Source: an uncultured Clostridia bacterium
Lineage (GTDB): Bacteria > Bacillota > Clostridia > Christensenellales > CAG-138
Direction: 5' to 3'
DNA: 64,000 nucleotides
Assembly (NCBI GenBank): GCA_937900325.1
Contig: CALCEX010000070.1
Location: 1 to 64,000, forward strand
The number at the start of each line of letters is the position of its first letter. Within the stretch, counting starts at the first letter, position 1. The notes beneath the pieces were generated by a model. That model did not search any database. It was not told where the DNA came from and saw only the letters and a list, made by a program, of their open reading frames with translations. The position numbers and the translations under genes are program-made. Below, piece by piece: positions 49,335 to 57,316 of this stretch.

Positions 49335-50558
49335 TTAGTTTATGCCCTGAACGGCCACGAACTTCCACTCGCCGGTGGCGGTGTCAACTTCCTTTACGAA
49401 GGCGGAGTCGCGGATGGCGTCGCCGTTTTCATCAAAGGCGATCGCGCCGGTAACGCCCTCATAGGTGGTGGTGGGCAGAGCCTTGAGCACGTCGGCGGGG
49501 TTGGTGGAGCCGGCGTTCTTGAGCGCCTCGAGGGCGGTGAAGTACGCGTCATAGCCCATGGCGGTCACGGCGGAGATCATGTCGTTGCCGCCGTTGTTGG
49601 CCTTGGCGGTAGCGTCGCTGTTGATCCACTCCTTGATGCCGGATACGAAGGTCTTTGCGGCTTCGCTCTCTGCGCCCTCATCGAAGAAGGTGGTTACGCA
49701 GACCTTTACGTTCTTGCCCTTGGCGGCGTTGGTTATGACGTTGGAATCCCAGGTATCGCCGGCGAGGATAGGCATGGTCATGCCGTTGCCCGCAGCCTGG
49801 TCGATGATCAGAGCGGCAGCCTCGGTGGATACGGGAGAGAAGAATACCTCAGCGCCGCTGTTCTGCGCGGTGGTGATGTAGGAGGTAAAGTCGGAGTTGC
49901 CCTCGGGGAAGGTCTCTTCGATCACTTCGCCGCCGAGAGCCTTGAAGGCCTCTACGAAGTAATGGCACAGGCCGCCGGAGTAATCGTCGCCCAGCTTGGA
50001 GAGGCAGTACGCCTTCTTCGCGCCGAATTCCTTGCTTGCAAAGTTTGCAAGAACGGTGCCCTGGAAGGGATCGAGGAAGCAGATGCGGAAGTAGCAGTCA
50101 ACGCCGTTGGTTACCTGGGGGTTGGTGCAGGTAATGCCTATCGCGGGGATGCCCGCCTTGTTGAATACGTCGCCCGCGGCGATGGATACGCCGGAGCCAT
50201 AGGAGCCGAGAACCACGGATACGTTCTGGGAAACGAGGTTGGCGGCCGCGGTGGGGGCCTTGTCGTTGGAGCTCTCGTTATCCACGATGACCAGCTCTAC
50301 GTTGTAGGTCTCGCCGCCTATTTCGACGGTGGGCTGTACCTTGTTGGCATACTGAACGCCAAGGGTCTCCTGCTTGCCGCCTGCGCCGTTGTCTCCGGAA
50401 GCGGGCTCGAATACGCCGATCTTTACGACCTTTTCGCCGTCTGCGGCAGCGGCTGCCTCGGTATTCTCAGCGGGGGCTTCTGCCGCGGGCTGGGAAGAAC
50501 AGGCTGCTGCGGAAAGCGCCAGCACTGCAACGAGGAGCAGGGCTATGAACTTCTTCAT
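49335..50558 (-). CDS. livJ: Branched-chain amino acid ABC transporter substrate-binding lipoprotein
   Basis: The start at 50558 follows GGAGGAAA and gives 407 residues. A lipoprotein signal with lipobox SAAAC (Cys about 20) is followed by a short Ala/Glu/Pro spacer. Two periplasmic-binding lobes follow in the LivJ pattern (VKIGVFEPASGDNGAGGKQ near 45, VVLGSYGSGVS near 115). It captures Leu/Ile/Val or related amino acids outside the cell. It uses ATC and GCC codons more than its neighbours, which fits high expression. A near-consensus promoter drives it. Confidence 0.93.
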   Translation of the reverse strand: MKKFIALLLVAVLALSAAACSSQPAAEAPAENTEAAAAADGEKVVKIGVFEPASGDNGAGGKQETLGVQYANKVQPTVEIGGETYNVELVIVDNESSNDKAPTAAANLVSQNVSVVLGSYGSGVSIAAGDVFNKAGIPAIGITCTNPQVTNGVDCYFRICFLDPFQGTVLANFASKEFGAKKAYCLSKLGDDYSGGLCHYFVEAFKALGGEVIEETFPEGNSDFTSYITTAQNSGAEVFFSPVSTEAAALIIDQAAGNGMTMPILAGDTWDSNVITNAAKGKNVKVCVTTFFDEGAESEAAKTFVSGIKEWINSDATAKANNGGNDMISAVTAMGYDAYFTALEALKNAGSTNPADVLKALPTTTYEGVTGAIAFDENGDAIRDSAFVKEVDTATGEWKFVAVQGIN

Positions 50559-50651
50559 GTTTTTTTCCTCCATTTATATTTCTTTTTGTTTATGGCATAT
50601 ATGGTAAACATATGCCTGAACCATCGGCTTTTTTACCGACGGTACAAAACG

Positions 50652-50680
50652 ATTATAAGGTAATGCCGGGTCTTTTTCAA
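50652..50680 (-). promoter_or_regulatory. Main promoter of the liv operon
   Basis: Minus strand TTGAAA (50680-50675), 17 bp, TATAAT (50657-50652). The leader of about 85 nt has the hairpin ACCGTCGG/CCGATGGT and GGCATAT/ATATGCC. No T-box signature or Leu/Ile/Val-rich leader ORF is visible. Confidence 0.75.
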
Positions 50681-50699
50681 GATAAAAAGTTTGCTGTTT

Positions 50700-50873
50700 A
50701 GAAACAAATGTCCGCGCTCCGCGGACGGCAGTAGTTTATATCAGATCGTAAAGAAAATAAAAAATTTTTTGTTTTTATATGTCCTTGAAGCACGGACATA
50801 TGTTTTTGCCTGATCGATTACTAATAAGTTTTCTCAATGCCTTAATATTACTACATAAATTCTGCTTTTGCAA
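50700..50873 (-). ncRNA. Possible short leader transcript or small RNA upstream of livJ
   Basis: A second minus-strand promoter, TTGCAA (50873-50868), 17 bp, TAATAT (50850-50845), would start RNA near 50838. It then meets hairpin ATATGTCC/GGACATAT (50801-50777) and hairpin GTCCGCG/CGCGGAC (50726-50710) followed by ATTTGTTTC. This could be a 130-nt RNA or simply a weak upstream promoter for livJ. Confidence 0.3.
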
Positions 50874-50989
50874 TACTTTTGACAAATATATTAAGTTCAG
50901 CCTTCCTTTTTAAGTCCGTAATAAGCGGACAGGAAAGAGATTTTTGAGTGTTTTTCGCTGTAAAAGATTTTTTTGCGGTAAAAAGCCGG

Positions 50990-51031
50990 TAAATAAAACA
51001 GGAAGCGGCCACCCCGAGGTGAGCCGCTTCC
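50990..51031 (-). terminator. Terminator of the AGCS symporter gene
   Basis: GGAAGCGGC (51001-51009) pairs with GCCGCTTCC (51023-51031); the minus-strand tail is TGTTTTATTT. Confidence 0.75.
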
Positions 51032-51074
51032 CTGATGGAAACGAATTGTGCTTCTGTTGTTATTACTTCTGTTA

Positions 51075-52478
51075 TTACTTCGCGTTGTTCTCGCCGAGGC
51101 GCACGCCGTTGAAGTATTCGCGGCAGAGCTTGACGACGATGGGAGACAGAGCCAGCAGACCAACAAGGTTGGGCAGAGCCATAAGGCCGTTGAGGGTGTC
51201 CGCTATATCCCAAACGAGGGAGAGCTCGGTAACGGCGCCCAGAACGATGATCAGGCAGAAGATGACCTGATAGGGCTTTATGACCTTGGTGGTGTTGAAC
51301 AGGAACTCGGCGCAGCGGGTTCCGTACAGGCACCAGGAAAGTATGGTAGAGGTAGCGAAGAGGGTAAGACCGACGGAGATTATGATGCCGCCGACCCTGC
51401 CGAAGGTGGTGGAGAACGCCGCGATGGTGAGGGGCGCGCCGGCAGCCTGGCCGTACTCGATGGGAGTGCCGGACATAAGCACGGCGAAAGCGGTAAGGGT
51501 GCAGATAACGATGGTATCAGCGAACACCTCGAACACGCCGAAGCAGCCCTGACGAACGGCGGAATCGGTATCCGCGGCAGCATGAGCTATAGGAGCGGAG
51601 CCGAGACCGGCCTCGTTGGAGAATACGCCGCGTCCTACGCCGCGCTTGATAGCGGCGGAGATGGTCACGCCGGCAACGCCGCCGACAACAGCGGAGGGAT
51701 TAAAGGCGCCAACGAAGATGCTGCGCAGAACGCTTCCGATATTGCCGATATGGGCAAAGAAGATTATAAGGGCGGAAACGATGTAGATAACTGCCATGAA
51801 GGGAACCAGCTTTTCGGTGACCTGGCCTATACGCTTAAGGCCGCCGAGGAGCACCAGCGCGCAGAACGCCGCAACGATTATGCCAATGATAAGGTTGGCG
51901 GTGTTGACGTTGATGGGAGTGTAGCTGTTGATGGTGCCGGAGATGGAGGTAACGATGGAGTTGATCTGGGTCATGTTACCTATGCCGAAGGCAGCCAGCA
52001 TTCCGAAGAGTGAGAACAATCCGCCGAGCCATTTCCAGTTCTTGCCGAGGCCCTTGCTTATGTAGTACATGGGGCCGCCTACCCAGTCGCCCTTGTCGTT
52101 GCGCTCGCGGAAATGGATGGCCAGGGTAACTTCAGCAAACTTGGTGCACATTCCGAACAGGGCGGAGATCCACATCCAGAATACTGCGCCGGGGCCGCCG
52201 AGGGCTATCGCGCCGGTAACGCCGGCGATGTTGCCGGTGCCAACGGTAGCTGCCAGAGCGGTACAAACGGCCTGGAAGGGAGTTACGGCGCCCTCGCCCG
52301 CTTCCTTCTTTTCGAAGATCTTGCCGATGGTGTTCTTCATTATGTAGCCGAACCACCTGAACTGTACCCAACCGCAGCGGATAGTGTAATACACGCCTGT
52401 GCCTACCAGAAGGATCAGGCAGGGCCAGCCCCATACGATGCCGTTAAGGAAGGAGTTTACTTTTACGATAAGTTCCAT
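51075..52478 (-). CDS. Sodium:alanine (AGCS-family) symporter
   Basis: The 467-residue protein imports alanine or glycine with sodium. It has about ten to eleven membrane segments. Family signatures are AATVGTGNIAGVTGAI (about 75-90), the GGPMYYI stretch, and VFSNEAGLGSAPIAHAAA (about 288-305). AAAGGA lies upstream of the ATG. The coding sequence uses ATC and GTA-type codons, suggesting strong expression. Its promoter is TTGACT/TAAAAT at 52631-52603, next to the candidate origin. Confidence 0.94.
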   Translation of the reverse strand: MELIVKVNSFLNGIVWGWPCLILLVGTGVYYTIRCGWVQFRWFGYIMKNTIGKIFEKKEAGEGAVTPFQAVCTALAATVGTGNIAGVTGAIALGGPGAVFWMWISALFGMCTKFAEVTLAIHFRERNDKGDWVGGPMYYISKGLGKNWKWLGGLFSLFGMLAAFGIGNMTQINSIVTSISGTINSYTPINVNTANLIIGIIVAAFCALVLLGGLKRIGQVTEKLVPFMAVIYIVSALIIFFAHIGNIGSVLRSIFVGAFNPSAVVGGVAGVTISAAIKRGVGRGVFSNEAGLGSAPIAHAAADTDSAVRQGCFGVFEVFADTIVICTLTAFAVLMSGTPIEYGQAAGAPLTIAAFSTTFGRVGGIIISVGLTLFATSTILSWCLYGTRCAEFLFNTTKVIKPYQVIFCLIIVLGAVTELSLVWDIADTLNGLMALPNLVGLLALSPIVVKLCREYFNGVRLGENNAK

Positions 52479-52543
52479 CAGAATTAGTCCTTTCTTATTT
52501 TATTTGAAAATATGTGGTAGATACGTTTTTCCTGCAAGATAAT

Positions 52544-52631
52544 TGGCTTTTAAATTCAAAAGCCATTTAGGCGATGTAAATAAAGCTTCTATTCACGCTA
52601 AGATTTTAGCATGACATATCCAAATAGTCAA
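52544..52631 (-). promoter_or_regulatory. Promoter and leader hairpin of the AGCS gene
   Basis: Minus strand TTGACT (52631-52626), 17 bp, TAAAAT (52608-52603). The leader carries a perfect 8-bp stem TGGCTTTT/AAAAGCCA (52565-52558 with 52551-52544) without a T-tail. Confidence 0.7.
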
Positions 52632-53165
52632 TATATTTCTTCACATTTTGTACATATATTATTGCGAAAAAATCCTTATTTTGTCGGTTTTTTATCAACA
52701 ATAGGGTCCGTGCGCAATATATTAGGCTCCGTTAATCGTTTAACATCAATATTTAGTTTTTTTAACTATTTATCAACCTGTGACGGGTAATGGAGACGCC
52801 GCTTCATATCCATGGGAAAAAGCGCAGACCGTGCATATCCGGCGCGGCCCCTGACCACAAAAGCGTTGACAAGCCGCGTTGATACGGCGTTGATAAAATG
52901 TTGACCGGCACAGGCCGCGCTTTTCCGCTCCCTTTCGGGCGCGGGCGGGGCGAAAAATAATTTATAAAGCGTTGATAACATGTGTTGACATCGTGTTGAT
53001 AAGGGGTTGAAAAAGGCGCGCCGTTGAAAGCGTTGATAAGGCGGGTCTTTTCCAACGCTCCGCCAACTGCTTATCAATATTGGTTTTGCAGGCGTTATCC
53101 GGGTTTTTTGGGGTTTTCAACGGTGCTGACACGCCTATTACGAATACTACTGTATACATATATAA
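52609..53165. other. Candidate oriC with non-canonical DnaA boxes (TTATCAACR)
   Basis: The block has no supportable gene. An AT-rich stretch (52609-52770) is followed by about 14 boxes related to TTATCAACA. Forward boxes start at 52692, 52770, 53071 and 53114. Reverse boxes (YGTTGATAA) start at 52864, 52877, 52888, 52899, 52970, 52983, 52994, 53005, 53022 and 53031. The first two groups of four have identical spacing, 13-11-11 bp. The box differs from the usual TTATCCACA by C-to-A at position 6. A second AT-rich stretch lies at 53145-53182. No comparable cluster exists elsewhere in the window. The gene context (dnaA 7 kb, parAB/parS 5 kb away) supports an origin. Confidence 0.6.
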
Positions 53166-53175
53166 TGATAAGAAT

Positions 53176-53197
53176 AAAAAAAGCGGCCTAAGGCCGC
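53176..53197 (-). terminator. Terminator of the GNAT gene
   Basis: Minus strand GCGGCCT, one base, AGGCCGC (53197-53183), then a T-run at 53182-53176. Confidence 0.85.
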
Positions 53198-53205
53198 CCC
53201 TGACG

Positions 53206-53694
53206 CTATGACCGCAGATAATCATAGGCTATACGCTCGGTGCCGTTACGCATATATACGATCCCGCATTCTTTGAAGCCGAATCTTTCTATCGCGGAGC
53301 GCATTGAAAGATTGTCCCTGTGGGTATCTATGCGGATATAATCCATCTTACCGAGGCAGTATTCAAAGCAGACCCTCGAAATACCCGGTGCTATGCCTGC
53401 CGACGCCAGGCGATGGATGGTGCCGTAGGGCCTGTCGTAATGCCAATGGCCGTTTTTTATGACCTGATAGTTTGGCTCCTCTCCTATAATAAAAGTAAAG
53501 ATACCCGCTATCGCGCCGTTATCGGTGATAAGATAGCTGTCGCCGTTCCTGATATCGGATACTATCGTCTCCTCCCCCGGATAACCCTTTATCCATTGCG
53601 TCGCATTTCCGTGGCTGGCCATATACTGCCTTGCGGAGGCTATTATCCTCATTATGTCATCGACATCATTCATGGTGCTTTTTCTGATATTCAT
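53206..53694 (-). CDS. GNAT-family N-acetyltransferase
   Basis: The 162 residues form one acetyl-CoA-dependent acetyltransferase domain. The region GTIHRLASAGIAPGISRVCFEYCLGK (about 90-116) covers the CoA-binding part, and the C-terminal IRIDTHRDNLSMRSAIERFGF block is a conserved GNAT element. The acceptor cannot be predicted. AAAGGATACAG gives the ribosome binding site. It lies between the candidate origin and rlmH. Confidence 0.88.
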   Translation of the reverse strand: MNIRKSTMNDVDDIMRIIASARQYMASHGNATQWIKGYPGEETIVSDIRNGDSYLITDNGAIAGIFTFIIGEEPNYQVIKNGHWHYDRPYGTIHRLASAGIAPGISRVCFEYCLGKMDYIRIDTHRDNLSMRSAIERFGFKECGIVYMRNGTERIAYDYLRS

Positions 53695-53722
53695 TTACTG
53701 TATCCTTTCAAAATATATAAAT

Positions 53723-54202
53723 TTATTTATGATAAGGCTCGTTGTTCATGATCTTGAAGCAGCGGTATATCTGCTCGAGGAGCATTATGCGGAATATCTG
53801 GTGCGAGAAGGTGGGCTTTCCGAAGCACAGCCGAAGGTCCGCCCTTCGCAGCACCTCGGGGGAAAGGCCGAGGGATCCGCCTATTACGAAGGTTATTTTG
53901 CTGCCGCCGGAGTTCATTATCCCCTGAAGCCGGGACGCCATCTCAGGGGAGGTCAGCTGCTCCCCCTTAAGATCCATGGCAATGAGATATTCGCCCGGGG
54001 CGGCCTTTGAAAGTATCCTCTCCCCCTCCGCGCGCCTGACCTGCTCCATCTCGGCGGGCGAAAGCTGCTCCGGCGCCCTTTCGTCGGCCACCTCTATTAT
54101 GCTTACCTCCGCAAAGCGGGATATGCGCTTTCTGAACTCGGCGCAGGCCTCGGCATAGAATCTCTCCTTCAGCCTGCCTACGCATATGAGCTTTACATTC
54201 AT
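53723..54202 (-). CDS. rlmH: 23S rRNA (pseudouridine1915-N3) methyltransferase RlmH
   Basis: RlmH is a small SPOUT methyltransferase acting on 23S helix 69. The 159 residues match the family exactly, with the SAM knot FVIGGSLGLSPEV (about 102-114), the block LCFGKPTFSHQIFRIMLLEQIYR and the C-terminal NEPYHK. It overlaps the walJ stop by four bases. rlmH is often close to the chromosomal origin in Firmicutes. Confidence 0.96.
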   Translation of the reverse strand: MNVKLICVGRLKERFYAEACAEFRKRISRFAEVSIIEVADERAPEQLSPAEMEQVRRAEGERILSKAAPGEYLIAMDLKGEQLTSPEMASRLQGIMNSGGSKITFVIGGSLGLSPEVLRRADLRLCFGKPTFSHQIFRIMLLEQIYRCFKIMNNEPYHK

Positions 54203-54987
54203 AGCTCAAACCTCCCGGTGATCCTGTCCCTGTGGGCCACGGCAAGGGAAAGCTCCGACTCAGGAATATCCTGGGCCAGAAGCTCCGAGCGTACCGTTTC
54301 AAGGGCGAGGCTTTCGAAATTGTTGTCCCGGCTGAGATGGCCGAGAATGGCCCTGCGCACGCCGGAGGAATAAAGACCGCACAGCGCGCGGCCGCAGCCC
54401 GCGTTGGAAAGATGCCCGACGTCTGAAAGTATGCGCCGCTTGGTGGGATAGGGATAGCGGCAGGAGCTTACCAGCTCCTCATCGTGGTTTGATTCTATAA
54501 GAATTATGCCGGACCCTGCCGCGCAGGATATAAGGCGGCTGTCAACATGGCCTATGTCGGTCATTACGGTGATCTTTTTCCCATCGCTCTCTGAAAAGGA
54601 ATAGCCTACCGGCTCGGCGGCGTCATGTGGGGTGCGAAAGGGCAGCACCGATATGCCGCAGGCATAAAAATCACGCCCGCTCTCGAACACGCGGACGCAC
54701 TTTGGCGGTATCTCCCCTATCAGCGGCTCCATGGCCTGCCAGGTTCCGGCGTTCGCGTATACGGGTATGCCGTAGCGCCTGCAGAGCACCCCTACTCCGG
54801 CTATATGGTCGGTATGCTCGTGAGTGATGAATATCGCGGATACGTCCTCTATCCTTTCCCCGGCAAGGGAAAGGGCCGCCGATATGGCGCGGGCGCTTTT
54901 GCCCGCGTCTACCATAAGAAGGCCGCCCGGGGCGCCTATAAGGGTGCAGTTTCCGGAGGAACCGCTGAACAATGGGGTCATAAACAT
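54199..54987 (-). CDS. walJ: WalJ/YycJ-like metallo-beta-lactamase-fold hydrolase
   Basis: The 262 residues begin with the FSGSSGNCTLI motif typical of YycJ. Metal ligands are visible in THEHTDHIAGVG (about 55-66), TDIGH, NHD and GHLS. Bacillus WalJ is needed for DNA-replication coordination and has 5'-3' exonuclease-like relatives. In Bacillus it follows walRKHI; those are absent here, and it is coupled with rlmH. It starts 11 bp after the second chromate-transporter half. Confidence 0.88.
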   Translation of the reverse strand: MFMTPLFSGSSGNCTLIGAPGGLLMVDAGKSARAISAALSLAGERIEDVSAIFITHEHTDHIAGVGVLCRRYGIPVYANAGTWQAMEPLIGEIPPKCVRVFESGRDFYACGISVLPFRTPHDAAEPVGYSFSESDGKKITVMTDIGHVDSRLISCAAGSGIILIESNHDEELVSSCRYPYPTKRRILSDVGHLSNAGCGRALCGLYSSGVRRAILGHLSRDNNFESLALETVRSELLAQDIPESELSLAVAHRDRITGRFEL

Positions 54988-54998
54988 ATTTTTTCTGA

Positions 54999-55550
54999 TC
55001 AGAGCCTGAACGCTATGCCGGCCGCGGCGGATACCGCGATGAATACTATGGGATGCAGCTTTTTGAGCCGCTTTATGTTGGTTGCGATAAGCAGCAGCGC
55101 GAACAGTATGAGATGCCGCAGGTCGATGCAGCCGAAAAGCGTGGTTCCGGAGAGGGCTATTATCATAACGGAATAGCAGGCCGCCGCAATAAGCCCCGTA
55201 GCGGCGGGACGGAGACCGCCGAAGGCGTCGTTTACATATATATTGTCCCTGAACTTATGAAGCGCCCTGGATATCGCAAGTATTACAATATAGCTGGGGA
55301 GCACAAGGCTCAGCGTGGCGATTATCGCGCCCGGAATACCGGCCGCATTGTAGCCCGCAAAGGTAGCGGTGTTTACGCCGATGGGCCCCGGGGTGGACTC
55401 CGCCACGGCTATCATATCCGCAAGCTGCGCCTTCGTGAACCAGGTGTATTTATCCGTCATCGCGGAAAGAAAGGGTATGGTCGCGAGGCCGCCGCCTACG
55501 GCGAAAAGCCCGGTCTTGAAGAATTCATAAAAAAGCTGAAGGTATATCAT
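54999..55550 (-). CDS. chrA2: Chromate transporter, second half-size subunit
   Basis: The 183-residue protein is one half of the CHR fold: FFKTGLFAVGGGLATIPFL at the N-terminus, AESTPGPIGVNTATFAGY (about 50-67) and five to six membrane segments. Short-chain CHR proteins function as heterodimers encoded by paired genes. Its ATG overlaps the end of the first half by four bases. Chromate export is the named role, but the natural anion is uncertain. Confidence 0.9.
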   Translation of the reverse strand: MIYLQLFYEFFKTGLFAVGGGLATIPFLSAMTDKYTWFTKAQLADMIAVAESTPGPIGVNTATFAGYNAAGIPGAIIATLSLVLPSYIVILAISRALHKFRDNIYVNDAFGGLRPAATGLIAAACYSVMIIALSGTTLFGCIDLRHLILFALLLIATNIKRLKKLHPIVFIAVSAAAGIAFRL

Positions 55551-56122
55551 CTGCGCCTCCCGAAATATCCGTATGCTATGCCGGCCGCCCCCGCAGACAG
55601 CACTATTATGACGGGGGAAAGGTCAAACAGGATCGACGCGGCGCACGCTATCACGCATATTACCACGGAAACGGGCCGCCTGAGATTGCTTTTGACGAGC
55701 TTTATCACGGCGTTGAGTATCAGCACCGCGACGGCTACACGTATGCCGTTGAAGGCGTACCCCACGGCGGGAAGGCTCGCGAAGCTGGTGATAAGGGACG
55801 CTATTATGAGTATTATTATGATGCTGGGGCATATGACGCCAAGGGTGGCTATGGCCGCGCCCAGGGCTCCCCTTTCCTTTGAGCCTATAAAGGTAGCGGT
55901 GTTTACGGCGATAACGCCGGGGGTGCATTGGGCGATTGCGAAATAATCCAGTATCTCATCCCGTGTAGCCCAATCGTGGCTTTCCACGCACTCCCTCTCA
56001 AGCATGGGCAGCATGGCGTAGCCGCCGCCGAAGGTAAAAAGGCCTATGCGGAAGAAGGAGGCGAAAAGGTCGAAATAAGTGGTTTTTTTATCTTTCATAT
56101 CCATATTGTTTTTAATCGGCAA
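55547..56122 (-). CDS. chrA1: Chromate transporter, first half-size subunit
   Basis: The 191 residues show FFRIGLFTFGGGYAMLPML and IAQCTPGVIAVNTATFIGS, the CHR-domain signatures. A TTG start at 56122 is preceded by AGGA at a six-base spacing; ATG codons at 56104 and 56098 are alternatives without a good ribosome binding site. It overlaps the upstream regulator gene by 11 bases. The pairing with the next gene makes a two-component CHR transporter. Confidence 0.9.
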   Translation of the reverse strand: MPIKNNMDMKDKKTTYFDLFASFFRIGLFTFGGGYAMLPMLERECVESHDWATRDEILDYFAIAQCTPGVIAVNTATFIGSKERGALGAAIATLGVICPSIIIILIIASLITSFASLPAVGYAFNGIRVAVAVLILNAVIKLVKSNLRRPVSVVICVIACAASILFDLSPVIIVLSAGAAGIAYGYFGRRR

Positions 56123-56468
56123 AGTATTTCCTGAAAGTCCTTTCTATCTCAGTATCCACCTCTTTGCTGAAGGCGGTAAAATCCGAAAGTATCTGCTCGG
56201 CGTCCCGGGTAAGGCCCGCGCCGCCGCCCTTTGCGCCCCCGGTGCGGGTCAGCAGCAGCTTACAGCCCGCGAGCTCCTCGCTGCGCTTTATGATACGCCA
56301 TGCCTTGGAATAGGCCATGCCTATCTCCTTTGCCGCCGAGGAAAGGGAGCCGGTGCGCTTTATGCCCTCCATAAGCATGGCTATGCCGGGGCCGAAGTAT
56401 TTGCCGCCGTCCTTGCTGAGCCAAAGGGTATATACCGGCTTTATGCACTGGTAATTCACACAGCTCAC
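56112..56468 (-). CDS. ModE-type winged helix-turn-helix regulator
   Basis: The 118 residues resemble the N-terminal DNA-binding domain of ModE, with GSLSSAAKEIGMAYSKAWRII (about 40-60) as the helix-turn-helix and GGAKGGGAGLT as the wing. The molybdate-binding domain is absent. It starts with GTG overlapping the parB stop and ends inside the chrA1 start, so it may regulate oxyanion uptake, with the CHR pair as likely target. This is inference from position. Confidence 0.88.
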   Translation of the reverse strand: MSCVNYQCIKPVYTLWLSKDGGKYFGPGIAMLMEGIKRTGSLSSAAKEIGMAYSKAWRIIKRSEELAGCKLLLTRTGGAKGGGAGLTRDAEQILSDFTAFSKEVDTEIERTFRKYFAD

Positions 56469-57313
56469 TCCCTTATGAGAATATCGTATATGCCGTTCAG
56501 TTCGTCGCTCGAATAGTATTCGATAATGACCTTTCCCCTGCTCTGGCTGCCCTGTATGCTCACCCTTGTGCCGAGCCTGTCGCGGAGCCTGTCCTGAGCG
56601 AACCTGAGGTCGGTATCCACCGGCTGCTCCGGCTTTTTCTTCTCATGGGCGGGCTTTGTCATGGCCTTCGCGAGCCGCTCCGCCTCCCTTACGGATATGC
56701 CCCCCTCCGCTATCCTGTCGGCAAGCCGGAATTGCATGGGCTTTTCCGGCAGGCTGAGTATCACCTTTGCGTGGCCGGACTGGAGCCTGCCCTCCCTGAG
56801 GTACTGCTGTATCTCCTCGGGCAGGTTGAGAAGGCGCAGCGTGTTGGCTATGGACGGGCGGCTCTTCGCGAGGCGCTCCGCCACCTCCTCCTGGGTAAGG
56901 TCGTTCTGATCCATAAGGAAGCGTATGGCCGCGGCCTGCTCTATGGGGTTCAGGTCCTCACGCTGTATGTTTTCAATGAGGGCGACCTCCATCACCTCAT
57001 AGTCGTTCATGTCCTTTATTACTACCGGCACCTTGTTAAGGCCCGCTATGCGTGCGGCGCGGTAGCGGCGCTCTCCGGCTACTATGGTATACCTGTCTCC
57101 CGTCCTCCGCACGACGATGGGCTGTACTATGCCGTGGTTCTTTATTGAATTGGCCAGCTCATACAGCTTTTCCTTATCAAAACTCTTGCGCGGCTGGGAT
57201 GAATTTGTGTCCAGAAGGTTTACGTCTATCTCGATAACGCTTTCCTCCGGCGGCTGCTGATAATCCCCAAGCAGCGCGTCAAGCCCTTTTCCGAGTCCCT
57301 TTTTCAAAGCCAT
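56465..57313 (-). CDS. parB: Chromosome partitioning protein ParB (Spo0J)
   Basis: ParB is a CTP-dependent DNA clamp loaded at parS. The 282 residues hold the CTP-binding GERRYRAARIAGL block (about 78-90), ENIQREDLNPIEQA, the helix-turn-helix LTQEEVAERLAKSRPSIANTLRLL and a C-terminal dimerisation domain. The specificity residues Arg (AKSR), Thr (ANTL) and Gly (QSGHA) are of the parS-binding type, unlike the Noc at 35861. It follows parA by three bases. parS sites lie upstream of parA. Confidence 0.95.
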   Translation of the reverse strand: MALKKGLGKGLDALLGDYQQPPEESVIEIDVNLLDTNSSQPRKSFDKEKLYELANSIKNHGIVQPIVVRRTGDRYTIVAGERRYRAARIAGLNKVPVVIKDMNDYEVMEVALIENIQREDLNPIEQAAAIRFLMDQNDLTQEEVAERLAKSRPSIANTLRLLNLPEEIQQYLREGRLQSGHAKVILSLPEKPMQFRLADRIAEGGISVREAERLAKAMTKPAHEKKKPEQPVDTDLRFAQDRLRDRLGTRVSIQGSQSRGKVIIEYYSSDELNGIYDILIRE

Positions 57314-57316
57314 GGA

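Noticed and set aside
52479..52600. Short ORF starting ATG in the AGCS leader hairpin.
   Set aside because: No ribosome binding site and no amino-acid bias that would suggest attenuation.
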